Part shown: one piece after another, positions 44,699-52,164 of the stretch
How positions within the stretch are numbered: position 1 is the stretch's first letter
Layout: the number at the start of each line of letters is the position of its first letter
From: Cypionkella sp049896245
GTDB taxonomy: Bacteria; Pseudomonadota; Alphaproteobacteria; Rhodobacterales; Rhodobacteraceae
DNA length: 64,000 nt
NCBI RefSeq assembly: GCF_049896245.1
Contig: NZ_JAFCTX010000023.1
Span: 14,159-78,158 of the forward strand
Direction of reading: 5' to 3'
The notes under the pieces: generated by a model
What the model saw: only the letters and a program-made list of their open reading frames with translations
Databases searched by the model: none
What the model was told of the DNA's origin: nothing
Made by a program: the position numbers and the translations under genes

Positions 44699-44760
44699 TT
44701 CGCACCCGTGAGGCGGCGCAATGCGGCTTCCAACTCGGCAAGGCGATCAAGATCAAACAT
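44695..44760 (-). other. Bridging mini-ORF between bchX and bchY
   Basis: A 21-codon frame starts at an ATG inside the last bchX codons and ends in an ATGA overlap with bchY. The peptide begins MFDLDRLAELEAALRRLTG and could form an amphipathic helix. It may be a real micropeptide or only deliver ribosomes to bchY. Translation is unproven. Confidence 0.45.
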
Positions 44761-45757
44761 GGTCATACACCACTTCCAGCGATTTCTTCAGAACGGCATT
44801 CTTGCCGCGCATGTCCGCATCGGTGGCCGGGGTCAGCACAAACGCGGCCCCGGTGGCTTCAGCCGAGAACAACCCCAGCAAGCCATCCTGATTAAGCGGT
44901 GCAGGCCGCACGGGTGGCGCGATGCCCACCGCATCGGCAAGTGCCGCAAACATCGGGCCCCACTGCGACTCATAGCTACCAACAATCTGATAATTCGCGC
45001 TTTTCTTGCGCAGATCGTCATCTTGCGGGATCGCCGCCAGCACCGGAATCTTCACCGCCTCCGCAAAGGCCGCAGCCTCGCCAGTGCCATCATCCTTGTT
45101 GATCACCAGCCCCGCGATGCCGACATTGCCGCCCATCTTGCGGAAATATTCCACCGCCGAGCAGACGTTATTGGCGACATACAGCGATTGCAGATCGTTC
45201 GACGCGACCAGAATAACCTTCTGCGCCATGTCACGGGCAATCGGCAAACCAAAGCCGCCGCAGACCACATCGCCGAGGAAATCGAGCAGCACATAGTCGA
45301 AATCCCAGTCATGGAACCCCAGCTTTTCCAGCAGCTCAAAGCCGTGGATAATACCGCGCCCGCCACAACCCCGGCCCACTTCTGGCCCGCCAAGTTCCAT
45401 CGCGAACACACCGCCACGCTTGAAGCAAACGTCACCGATCTTCACTTCTTCCCCCGCCAGCTTTTTCTTCGACGAGGTTTCAATGATCGTCGGGCAAGCC
45501 TTGCCGCCAAACAGCAGGCTGGTGGTGTCAGATTTTGGATCGCAACCGATCAGCAGCACCCGCTTGCCCATCTCGGCCATCATGTGGGAAAGGTTCGCCA
45601 AAGTGAACGATTTCCCGATGCCACCTTTGCCATAAATCGCGATGATCTGGGTTTTCTTGGTCGGTGCGCCCTGTGGAATTTCCAACGAAGGTTCCTGATG
45701 CGCTTCTTCGCGCAGCCGATTGTCGAAATCGACAAGATTCGGAATATCAAGCGTCAT
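44753..45757 (-). CDS. bchX: Chlorophyllide a oxidoreductase, iron protein
   Basis: BchX (334 aa) is the NifH-like ATPase that reduces BchYZ. P-loop YGKGGIGKSFTLANL begins near residue 42. Cluster Cys are in EVGRGCGGRGI and DVVCGGFGLP. Its ATG overlaps the bchC stop by 4 bases. Paralogue of BchL. Confidence 0.98.
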   Translation of the reverse strand: MTLDIPNLVDFDNRLREEAHQEPSLEIPQGAPTKKTQIIAIYGKGGIGKSFTLANLSHMMAEMGKRVLLIGCDPKSDTTSLLFGGKACPTIIETSSKKKLAGEEVKIGDVCFKRGGVFAMELGGPEVGRGCGGRGIIHGFELLEKLGFHDWDFDYVLLDFLGDVVCGGFGLPIARDMAQKVILVASNDLQSLYVANNVCSAVEYFRKMGGNVGIAGLVINKDDGTGEAAAFAEAVKIPVLAAIPQDDDLRKKSANYQIVGSYESQWGPMFAALADAVGIAPPVRPAPLNQDGLLGLFSAEATGAAFVLTPATDADMRGKNAVLKKSLEVVYDHV

Positions 45758-46710
45758 GCGTGGCCCTTCCAGTCGAGTATCATTTTAAGGCAGTTGGGGT
45801 CAGTGAAAGCAGTCTCATAGGCCTCAGCTGCCCCTGCGGCGGCACGGGTGTGCGTCACCAGTCCAGCCAAGGAAAGTGCCCCGGATTCAACAAGTTGGCG
45901 AGTGGCTACCATGTCATCAGCAGCCCATTCGGCCGCAATGCGGAACCGCGCCTCTTTCATAAAAGCGGGCGGGAAGGCGAAGGAAATAGGCGCGGTATAG
46001 AAGCCCGCCAGTACCACCTCACCGCCCTTTTTGATCCGCCCGATCAGGCTGTTCAGCAGATCAGCCGCACCTGAGGCATCATAAATCGCAGCATAATCGC
46101 GGCGCGGATCGGTCTCGGGCAGCACAACCTGATAGCCTTCCGCACCCGCGTGGCGAGCCAGATCCGTCTCCCAAACTGTTGGAGGTAGCGCGCCCGCAGC
46201 AACCGTCAACCGCGCCAGAAGCCGCCCCAAAACGCCGTGCCCCACGATCAGATCCGGCAAAGCCCGGTCAAACCCGGCCAGCGCATGACGCGCGGTTGCA
46301 GCCAAGGCCAGCAAAGCACCCTCGGCCCCCAAGGCACGGTCAATCCGCGTAACCCGCGCACCAGGTGTAACGAGCATCTGCGATGCCGCCCCAAATAGCC
46401 CGCGCATAGGACCTGCCTCGGTCGCCTCAAAGCAATTCGCACCGGGGACGAACACATGCTCGCCCACCCGGAAACCCGATTCAGGCCCAGCCTCTACCAC
46501 CTCGCCCGCAGCCTCGTAGCCCGGCACCAGCGGATAGCCCATGCCCGGAAACGGCGGCATCGTGCCGGACCAAAAAAGTTTTTCAGTTCCCGTGGAAATG
46601 CCAGAATACGCGATCTGCACCACGACATCTGCCAGTCCCGGCGGCGTCAGCGACAACTGACCCAATGAGAGGTTTTTCGGCCCTGACAGTATGATTGCAT
46701 TGGTTTTCAC
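45754..46710 (-). CDS. bchC: 3-hydroxyethyl bacteriochlorophyllide a dehydrogenase
   Basis: BchC (318 aa) oxidises the C3 hydroxyethyl group to acetyl. It is a medium-chain dehydrogenase-type protein (GYEAAGEVVEAGPESGFRVGEHVFVPG in parts, VGHGVLGRLLARL for nucleotide binding). I placed the start at GTG 46710 (MKTNAIILSG), which has GGGGAG five bases upstream; the frame opens seven codons earlier. First gene after two PpsR-type boxes. Confidence 0.94.
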   Translation of the reverse strand: MKTNAIILSGPKNLSLGQLSLTPPGLADVVVQIAYSGISTGTEKLFWSGTMPPFPGMGYPLVPGYEAAGEVVEAGPESGFRVGEHVFVPGANCFEATEAGPMRGLFGAASQMLVTPGARVTRIDRALGAEGALLALAATARHALAGFDRALPDLIVGHGVLGRLLARLTVAAGALPPTVWETDLARHAGAEGYQVVLPETDPRRDYAAIYDASGAADLLNSLIGRIKKGGEVVLAGFYTAPISFAFPPAFMKEARFRIAAEWAADDMVATRQLVESGALSLAGLVTHTRAAAGAAEAYETAFTDPNCLKMILDWKGHA

Positions 46711-46774
46711 GGTCACTCCCCGGATGGCCAAAGTGAGTCTTTTGACAAGACCAAACCCCGCACCATCCTCTTAC

Positions 46775-46792
46775 TGTCATTCTAGACTTACA
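46775..46792 (-). promoter_or_regulatory. bchC: PpsR-type box 1 of the bchC promoter
   Basis: TGTCATTCTAGACTTACA has TGT and ACA 12 bases apart. It is eight bases from the next box, the same tandem spacing known for CrtJ at the Rhodobacter capsulatus bchC promoter. Confidence 0.85.
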
Positions 46793-46800
46793 GATTAAAC

Positions 46801-46818
46801 TGTCAAACTAAATTGACA
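46801..46818 (-). promoter_or_regulatory. bchC: PpsR-type box 2 of the bchC promoter
   Basis: TGTCAAACTAAATTGACA is close to the ideal palindrome. With box 1 it makes the classical pair for cooperative binding, in the crtF-bchC gap. Confidence 0.88.
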
Positions 46819-46841
46819 CCGTCGGTCACTTCTCTTTGAAG

Positions 46842-47960
46842 TCAGACCCGGATTGCCGTGATGACGGAGGTGATAAATAGTCGAAAGCCCACATGAATAC
46901 AGATGCTTGCAAAGCCTGCTGCTTGCAAAAGATCTGAAATTTCACTGGCTGATCGGGTGCGCCCGGTTTGCATCGCCAAAGTGTAAACTGCAAAGTACAC
47001 ATCGGTTGCGCGATTGGGCATGGCCCCGCCTGACATGGGTTCCGAGATGATCAACCGCCCACCCACAGGCAAAGCCGCATGCACAGCCCGCAACAACCGC
47101 AGCACTGTCGAATTATCGTGATCATAGAGCACCCGCACCAAGCTAATCGCGTCAGCCCCCACGGGCAACGGATCATCCCGAAAGCTGCCGGGGTGCAGCG
47201 TCAGCCGATCAGAAAACCCCGAGGCCGCCAAGCGCTGCCGCGCACCCTCCAGCACCATGGGCAGGTCAAAGAGATCAAGCTGCACCTGCGGATAAGCTGT
47301 GCCAACCGCCGCCAAAAACGCGCCCGTGCCGCCGCCGACATCCATCAGCCGCGTCACACCCGACAGGTTGATCATCCGCAACGTGTCCTCGGCCACCAGC
47401 ACCTGACTTTCCGCCATCAGCTCGGAATAGGTCGCCGTCACCTGCGGATCGACCGCCCCCGCTGCGCCAAAAACATAGGGCCAGAATCGCGCAAGCTGGG
47501 TATCGCGGCCATCGCGCCAGAAGGTCGCCGGGTCGGCCAGATCGGAATAAAGCGCGCGGTGATGCAGAATCATCGCCTGCAACCCCGGCACGCCAAGCAG
47601 CGATGCGCCACGCAAGGCCAGACCAAAACGGCCATCGCGGTGACGCTTCAACAGCCCCAGGCCCGCCCCCGCTTGCAGCAAAATCTGCATCCGCTCAGAC
47701 GGCACCGCACACAGCCCTGCGATCTGCGGCACCGCAACCGGACCGTCTTGCAGCAGGTGCAACACCCGCAATTCCACCAGTGCCATCAGCACCTGCGCGT
47801 TGACGAACCCTGCCACCACGTCAAACAACGCAGCCCCCTCTGCGCGTGCAATCCGCCGCACGCCGGGGATATGTGCGGCCCAAACCTGAAAGCTGCGCGA
47901 CGCCGCAAGCCGCAAAAGCCAGCCGCGCCGGAAGGGGTGAAGGCGGGGCAAAACCGTCAT
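46842..47960 (-). CDS. crtF: Hydroxyneurosporene O-methyltransferase
   Basis: CrtF (372 aa) methylates the C1 hydroxyl made by CrtC, leading to spheroidene. SAM motif MDVGGGTGAFLAAVG is near residue 208, and a winged-helix dimerisation part lies in the first 120 residues. ATG 47960 is one base from the crtE stop at 47962. crtE-crtF precede bchCXYZ on one strand, the known Rhodobacter superoperon. Confidence 0.95.
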   Translation of the reverse strand: MTVLPRLHPFRRGWLLRLAASRSFQVWAAHIPGVRRIARAEGAALFDVVAGFVNAQVLMALVELRVLHLLQDGPVAVPQIAGLCAVPSERMQILLQAGAGLGLLKRHRDGRFGLALRGASLLGVPGLQAMILHHRALYSDLADPATFWRDGRDTQLARFWPYVFGAAGAVDPQVTATYSELMAESQVLVAEDTLRMINLSGVTRLMDVGGGTGAFLAAVGTAYPQVQLDLFDLPMVLEGARQRLAASGFSDRLTLHPGSFRDDPLPVGADAISLVRVLYDHDNSTVLRLLRAVHAALPVGGRLIISEPMSGGAMPNRATDVYFAVYTLAMQTGRTRSASEISDLLQAAGFASICIHVGFRLFITSVITAIRV

Positions 47961-47961
47961 G

Positions 47962-48843
47962 CTAGCGCCGCACGTCGGCCCGCTGCAAAACCGGAGCCAC
48001 CGGGGTCATCCGTTCGGCATAGCGGCGCACCATATCAGCCAGCATCGCCTCGCCCGGACAAGACGGGATCGAGGCTATCGCCCCACCCAGAATATCCTTC
48101 AACCGCCGAATTGCCCCCTGCACCCCCAGCGTGATCACCGCATTGGGCCGCCCATGCGCCGCATCCTGGCCCGCAGGTTTGCCCAAGGTTTCGGCATCAT
48201 ACAGCGCATCGCGCAGATCGTCGGCGACCTGAAACGCCTCACCAATCCGTGCGCCCAGTTCTTCCCACGGCTCGGCATCCTGCCCTGCCGCCAGCGCGCC
48301 CATCTGAGTGGCGGCGATGAACAAGGCACCGGTTTTGGCGCGGTGATAGGCGGAGAGATTGATCTGCGCCTCACTCTCCCAGCCTTGGCCGGCGCAAATC
48401 CCATACGGCATGCCCGTGCGGCGCGACAGCACGCGGATCATCTGCAAGGCACGGTCAGCGTCTTTACCTGCCGCAGAGGCCAGCACGTCAAACGCCAGCA
48501 CGATCAGACTATCACCCGTCAACACCGCCAATGGTTCGGAAAACGCGCGATGCACGGTGGCCTTGCCGCGCCTTAGATCAGCATCGTCAAAACAGGGCAG
48601 ATCGTCATGCACAAGGCTGGCGCAATGGATCAGCTCCAACGCCACCGCCGCCGCATCTGAAAGGGCTGGCCGATCATCGCCGCAGGCCAGTGCCACACTC
48701 AGCAGAATCGTCGGCCTGATCCGCGCGCCACCCGGTGTCACCGCATAGTGCAACGCCTGTGCCAGTTTCGCCGGGGCATCCCCAGCCATCGCGCCCCGCA
48801 ATACCTGCGCTGTCGCCGCGTCAAGCCGTTCGTCGATCTTCAT
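47962..48843 (-). CDS. crtE: Geranylgeranyl diphosphate synthase
   Basis: CrtE (293 aa) makes GGPP for carotenoids and for the bacteriochlorophyll tail. The first Asp-rich motif is in VHDDLPCFDDADLRRGKAT near residue 79; the second lies in QVADDLRDALYD. ATG 48843 has TTGAGGAGC upstream; an in-frame TTG five codons earlier would sit on that site. Divergent from crtD across two PpsR-type boxes. Confidence 0.95.
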   Translation of the reverse strand: MKIDERLDAATAQVLRGAMAGDAPAKLAQALHYAVTPGGARIRPTILLSVALACGDDRPALSDAAAVALELIHCASLVHDDLPCFDDADLRRGKATVHRAFSEPLAVLTGDSLIVLAFDVLASAAGKDADRALQMIRVLSRRTGMPYGICAGQGWESEAQINLSAYHRAKTGALFIAATQMGALAAGQDAEPWEELGARIGEAFQVADDLRDALYDAETLGKPAGQDAAHGRPNAVITLGVQGAIRRLKDILGGAIASIPSCPGEAMLADMVRRYAERMTPVAPVLQRADVRR

Positions 48844-48889
48844 ATCAAAGCTCCTCAACGGCCGGATGTCCGGCGGGTCTATCAGAAAG

Positions 48890-48907
48890 TGTCAATATAA
48901 AATGACA
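48890..48907. promoter_or_regulatory. crtE: PpsR-type box, crtE side
   Basis: TGTCAATATAAAATGACA: TGT and ACA separated by 12 bases in the divergent crtE-crtD gap, 46 bases before the crtE ATG. Confidence 0.83.
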
Positions 48908-48913
48908 CATATA

Positions 48914-48931
48914 TGTAAATCATACTGGACA
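48914..48931. promoter_or_regulatory. crtD: PpsR-type box, crtD side
   Basis: TGTAAATCATACTGGACA lies six bases from its neighbour and 29 bases before the crtD ATG. The six-base spacing differs from the eight at bchC. Confidence 0.75.
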
Positions 48932-48959
48932 TTTTCTTTCCGCAAGTCAACAATCAGAC

Positions 48960-50519
48960 ATGGCAGCAACACGGCAAAAAATCATCGTGATCGGCGCAGG
49001 GATGGGCGGGCTTAGCGCCGCCATTCGCTTGGCTGCGGCTGGGATGCAGGTGACTTTGGTTGAGGCACAAGGCTATCCCGGCGGCAAGATGCGCAGCTTG
49101 GCGTCGGGGGCGGGGCCGATTGATGCGGGGCCGACGGTTTTGACCTTGCGGGTGGTGTTTGATGATCTTTTCGCGGTGGCGGGAGAAAATCTGGACGATC
49201 ACCTGACACTTGTACCGCAACCCTTGCTGGCACGGCACTGGTGGTTGGAGGGCGGGCGGTTGGATTTGTTTGCCGATCCGGGCCAAAGTGGGGCTGCGAT
49301 TGCGGATTTTGCGGGACCAAAGGCAGAGGCGGAATTTCACCACTTCAATCGTCAATCCGCCCAGCTTTACAAGGCGTTTGAACGGCCAATGCTGCACGCG
49401 ATGCGGCCTGACCTTGCGGGCATTGCGCTGAACGCGTTGCGGGCGCCTGCGATTTGGCAGGCACTTTTGCCGCAGCGCAGTTTGGCGCGGCATTTGGCGG
49501 GAAGTTTCAGTGATCCACGTTTAAGGCAGTTGTTTGGGCGCTATGCCACCTATGTCGGGGGTGCGCCAGATTTGTCGCCTGCGGTGCTGGCGCTGATCTG
49601 GCAGGCCGAGGCGCGCGGGGTTTGGGCGGTGCTGGGGGGGATGCATCATCTGGCCCGCGCTTTGGCGGAGTTGGCCATTCGGTTGGGGGTGACGATTCGG
49701 TATGGCACCTCGGCCTTGAAAATCTTGCGGCAGGCGGGGCGTGTCACGGAAGTGGTGCTGTCAGATGGGCGCGGCATGAAATGCGATGCGGTGGTGTTCA
49801 ATGGCGATCCGGCGGCGCTTTTGGCGGGGTTGTTGGGCAACGGGGCGCAGCAGGCTTTGAAACCGATTGCGGCGCATCCGCGTAGTTTGTCGGCTTGGGT
49901 CTGGTCGTTTGCTGCCACCCCCGCCCCATTCGATCTGGTGCATCACAACGTGTTTTTCGGCAGCGACCCCGCGCGCGAATTTGGGCCGATCCGCCAAGGT
50001 CGGATGCCGGATGAGGCGACGCTGTATATCTGCGCGCAGGATCGTGCGGTGCCGGATTTCACAAATTCAGGGCCGGAGCGGTTTGAGATCATCATGAACG
50101 CCCCCGCCAAAACCAGTCTTTCCCCGCATGAGGTTTCCGAATGTCGCAGCAAAACCTTTCCGCAACTGGCCAAGTTCGGTCTGACGTTTTCGCCGCAACC
50201 AGCCGACCAGACGCTGATGACACCGCAGGGGTTTGCGGGGCTGTTTCCGGGCTCGCAGGGGGCGCTTTACGGGCGCAGTCCGCAAAGCCTTATGGCGAGT
50301 TTTCAGCGTCCCGGCGCGCGGACACGGGTGCAGGGGTTGTATCTGGCGGGGGGCGGGGCGCATCCGGGGGCGGGGGTGCCGATGGCGGCCTTATCCGGCA
50401 AGCACGCGGCCGAGGCGATGTTGAGCGACCTGACTTCGGATGCGTCGTGGCCCCGGACGGCTATGCGTGGTGGTATGTCGATGGTGTCTCGGCTGACGGG
50501 ACGCGCGCAGTCTCGGTGA
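48960..50519 (+). CDS. crtD: 1-hydroxycarotenoid 3,4-desaturase (methoxyneurosporene dehydrogenase)
   Basis: CrtD (519 aa) introduces the 3,4 double bond in spheroidene synthesis. N-terminal FAD motif VIGAGMGGLSAAIRLA and the C-terminal YLAGGGAHPGAGVPMAALSGKHAAEAML segment are typical of CrtI-like desaturases. The last about 25 residues (after SDLTSDASW) overlap crtC in another frame by 73 bases and look like read-on into crtC sequence. ATG 48960 lacks a clear ribosome site. The plus strand becomes G-rich from here on. Confidence 0.95.
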   Translation: MAATRQKIIVIGAGMGGLSAAIRLAAAGMQVTLVEAQGYPGGKMRSLASGAGPIDAGPTVLTLRVVFDDLFAVAGENLDDHLTLVPQPLLARHWWLEGGRLDLFADPGQSGAAIADFAGPKAEAEFHHFNRQSAQLYKAFERPMLHAMRPDLAGIALNALRAPAIWQALLPQRSLARHLAGSFSDPRLRQLFGRYATYVGGAPDLSPAVLALIWQAEARGVWAVLGGMHHLARALAELAIRLGVTIRYGTSALKILRQAGRVTEVVLSDGRGMKCDAVVFNGDPAALLAGLLGNGAQQALKPIAAHPRSLSAWVWSFAATPAPFDLVHHNVFFGSDPAREFGPIRQGRMPDEATLYICAQDRAVPDFTNSGPERFEIIMNAPAKTSLSPHEVSECRSKTFPQLAKFGLTFSPQPADQTLMTPQGFAGLFPGSQGALYGRSPQSLMASFQRPGARTRVQGLYLAGGGAHPGAGVPMAALSGKHAAEAMLSDLTSDASWPRTAMRGGMSMVSRLTGRAQSR

Positions 50520-51352
50520 TTGGCTTTATCGGATCGGTGTTCTCGCCTTGGTATGCGTGGTCGGGGCGGCGTGATCCGGCCAATCATTGCTGCATCAATG
50601 TGGTGACTTATGGGCCGGGTGGGCGCTTTACGATGACAGACCGGGGGCGGGCTGCTTTGCGGCAAAGTCGCGATGCGTTGCAGATCGGGCCTAGCCGGAT
50701 GTCGTGGCAGAACGGCACTCTGGTGATTGATGTGAATGAGGTGTCTGGCCTGCCGATCATTTCGCGGGTGCAGGGGCAAATCCGGCTGACGCCCTCGGCT
50801 GTGACAGAAGTGGAAGCGATGCTGACCCCGGATGCGCGGCATATCTGGCGACCGTTTGCGCCTTCGGCCCGGATCGAGGTGGATCTGTCGCAGGGGCACG
50901 CTTGGACGGGGCATGGCTATTTTGACGCCAACTTTGGCCAGGCGGCCCTAGAGGCGGATTTTCAGCGCTGGACATGGGGGCGGTATCCGCGCGCGCATGG
51001 CGGGACGACGTGCTTTTATGACGGCATCAGGGCGGATGGATCGACCTTGGCGTTGGGGCTGGATGTGGCGGCGGATGGGTCGGCTGTGCAGATCATGCCG
51101 CCGCCGCTTGCGCCGCTGGCCCGCACCGGATGGCGGATCAAGCGCGATACGCGCTGCGATGCGGAGGCCGTGCCGCGCCAGACCAAGGCGCTGCTGGATG
51201 CGCCGTTTTACAGCCGATCAGTGGTGCAAACCCAGATCGAGGGCGAGACGGTGACGGGGGTGCATGAGGCATTGGACCTTGCGCGGTTCCGATCCCCGCT
51301 GGTGAAAGCGATGCTGGCGTTTCGGGTGCCAAGGCGGGCGGGGTGGCCGTAG
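50447..51352 (+). CDS. crtC: Hydroxyneurosporene synthase (carotenoid 1,2-hydratase)
   Basis: CrtC (about 301 aa from GTG 50447) adds water across the C1-C2 double bond. Typical stretches are GYAWWYVDGVSADG, IGFIGSVFSPWYAWSGRR, HCCINVVTYGPGGRFTMTDRGR and ARIEVDLSQGHAWTGHGYFDANFG. The start is unsure: similarity seems to begin a little earlier (PDFGCVVAPDG), but no ATG or GTG is found in frame between 50420 and 50446. It therefore begins inside crtD. crtD-crtC is the usual order. Confidence 0.9.
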   Translation: MAPDGYAWWYVDGVSADGTRAVSVIGFIGSVFSPWYAWSGRRDPANHCCINVVTYGPGGRFTMTDRGRAALRQSRDALQIGPSRMSWQNGTLVIDVNEVSGLPIISRVQGQIRLTPSAVTEVEAMLTPDARHIWRPFAPSARIEVDLSQGHAWTGHGYFDANFGQAALEADFQRWTWGRYPRAHGGTTCFYDGIRADGSTLALGLDVAADGSAVQIMPPPLAPLARTGWRIKRDTRCDAEAVPRQTKALLDAPFYSRSVVQTQIEGETVTGVHEALDLARFRSPLVKAMLAFRVPRRAGWP

Positions 51353-51367
51353 GGGTGCCGGAAATTC

Positions 51368-51391
51368 CTTCCCAGCGGGGAATGACTTGTG
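51368..51391 (-). repeat. Dispersed 24-bp palindromic repeat, copy 4 (inverted)
   Basis: On the minus strand CACAAGTCA is followed by TTCCCCGCTGGGAA (core 51369-51382) and G. It is the only copy on the minus strand, and also the only copy to the right of the GC-skew change near 48.9 kb. Confidence 0.6.
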
Positions 51392-51458
51392 TGTTTTGGG
51401 ACATTTTGGGTGATTTTCCACAAGATGTAGTGGTCTGCCCGCAACATTTGCCGTTTTG

Positions 51459-51484
51459 CCCGATTTGGCCCGTGACAAATCGGG
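51459..51484. repeat. Inverted repeat CCCGATTTG/CAAATCGGG
   Basis: Nine-base perfect arms at 51459-51467 and 51476-51484, directly followed by another hairpin. No T run. Confidence 0.6.
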
Positions 51485-51485
51485 T

Positions 51486-51512
51486 CGCGCCTGCCTGCCA
51501 TCGGCAGGCGCG
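51486..51512. terminator. Strong GC-rich hairpin, possible crtC terminator
   Basis: Ten-base perfect arms CGCGCCTGCC (51486-51495) and GGCAGGCGCG (51503-51512) are followed by TTTCC only. Weak as an intrinsic terminator but stable as RNA. A further CGCGCC/GGCGCG pair lies at 51517-51537. Confidence 0.45.
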
Positions 51513-51612
51513 TTTCCGCGCCAGCCAGTCAGGCGCGCCCCGATTTACATGCGTTGGGTTATTGCACCACACCCCTTGCTCAACGGCTTTCAGCCTTTTG
51601 AGCAACTCACCG

Positions 51613-51637
51613 GAAAACGCTCCACTGGAGCGTTTTC
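51613..51637. terminator. Bidirectional intrinsic terminator between crtC and tspO
   Basis: Eleven-base arms GAAAACGCTCC and GGAGCGTTTTC surround a 3-base loop, with T-rich sequence after it on the plus strand (CTTTC) and A-rich arms giving T on the other strand. Confidence 0.85.
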
Positions 51638-51670
51638 TTTCGGTTCGGGAGGGGCGGCAGATTGTTCGCT

Positions 51671-52129
51671 TTAGCCTGCGTTGGGGTTCAGGCGCATGAC
51701 GCTGAAATTCAACGCGCCTGCAATCGTGACCCACAACAGATAGGGCAACAGCATCGCGCCTGCCCAGAAATCGACGCCAAAGAAACTGTAGGTGGTCGCG
51801 GCGACCGACAGCCACAGGCAGACCATCACCACCATGGCGGCGCGCAGGCGGTGCAGGCCGAAGAATACTGGCGTCCATAAGGTGTTGAATGCGATCTGTA
51901 GCGCCCAAAATGCCAAGGGCTGGGCGTTGCCCACCACACCTGCCACCCGCATCGCGGCATAGGCGATCAGCAGGTAAAGAACCGTCCAGACCACAGGAAA
52001 CACCCAGTCGCGCGGGGTCCAGCTTGGTTTTTGCAGGCTGTCATACCATGCGCCGGGGTTGAACATCGCACCCGTCGCGGCGGCGGCTCCGCAGGCGGCC
52101 AGAAAGGTCAGAAACAGGGGCCAGTCCAT
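51671..52129 (-). CDS. tspO: TspO/MBR tryptophan-rich sensory protein
   Basis: TspO (152 aa) is an outer-membrane-associated five-helix protein known in Rhodobacter sphaeroides to bind tetrapyrroles and to repress photosynthesis genes in oxygen. The conserved KPSWTPRDWVFPVVWTVLY is near residue 34, and WALQIAFNTLWTPVFFG near 75. It is the last gene of crtI-crtB-tspO, 35 bases after crtB. Confidence 0.96.
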   Translation of the reverse strand: MDWPLFLTFLAACGAAAATGAMFNPGAWYDSLQKPSWTPRDWVFPVVWTVLYLLIAYAAMRVAGVVGNAQPLAFWALQIAFNTLWTPVFFGLHRLRAAMVVMVCLWLSVAATTYSFFGVDFWAGAMLLPYLLWVTIAGALNFSVMRLNPNAG

Positions 52130-52164
52130 CGGGGTCGCTCCAAAAAAGGTGGTTTGAAGCTAGG

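Larger units (their letters stand above)
51353..51670. other. crtC-tspO convergent gap rich in hairpins, no gene
   Basis: These 318 bases hold repeat copy 4, three GC-rich inverted repeats (51459-51484, 51486-51512, 51517-51537) and a terminator (51613-51637). The number of inverted repeats exceeds what termination of two genes needs. No coding frame here has similarity that I recognise. Confidence 0.6.

Noticed and set aside
50141..50446. Upstream extension of crtC inside crtD
   Set aside because: Gly/Arg-rich translation of crtD in another frame; CrtC similarity begins only near 50426.
3000..51391. The TTCCC/GGGAA repeats as transcription terminators
   Set aside because: Five-base stems with a four-base loop and no T run; the conserved CACAAGTC flank is not explained by termination.
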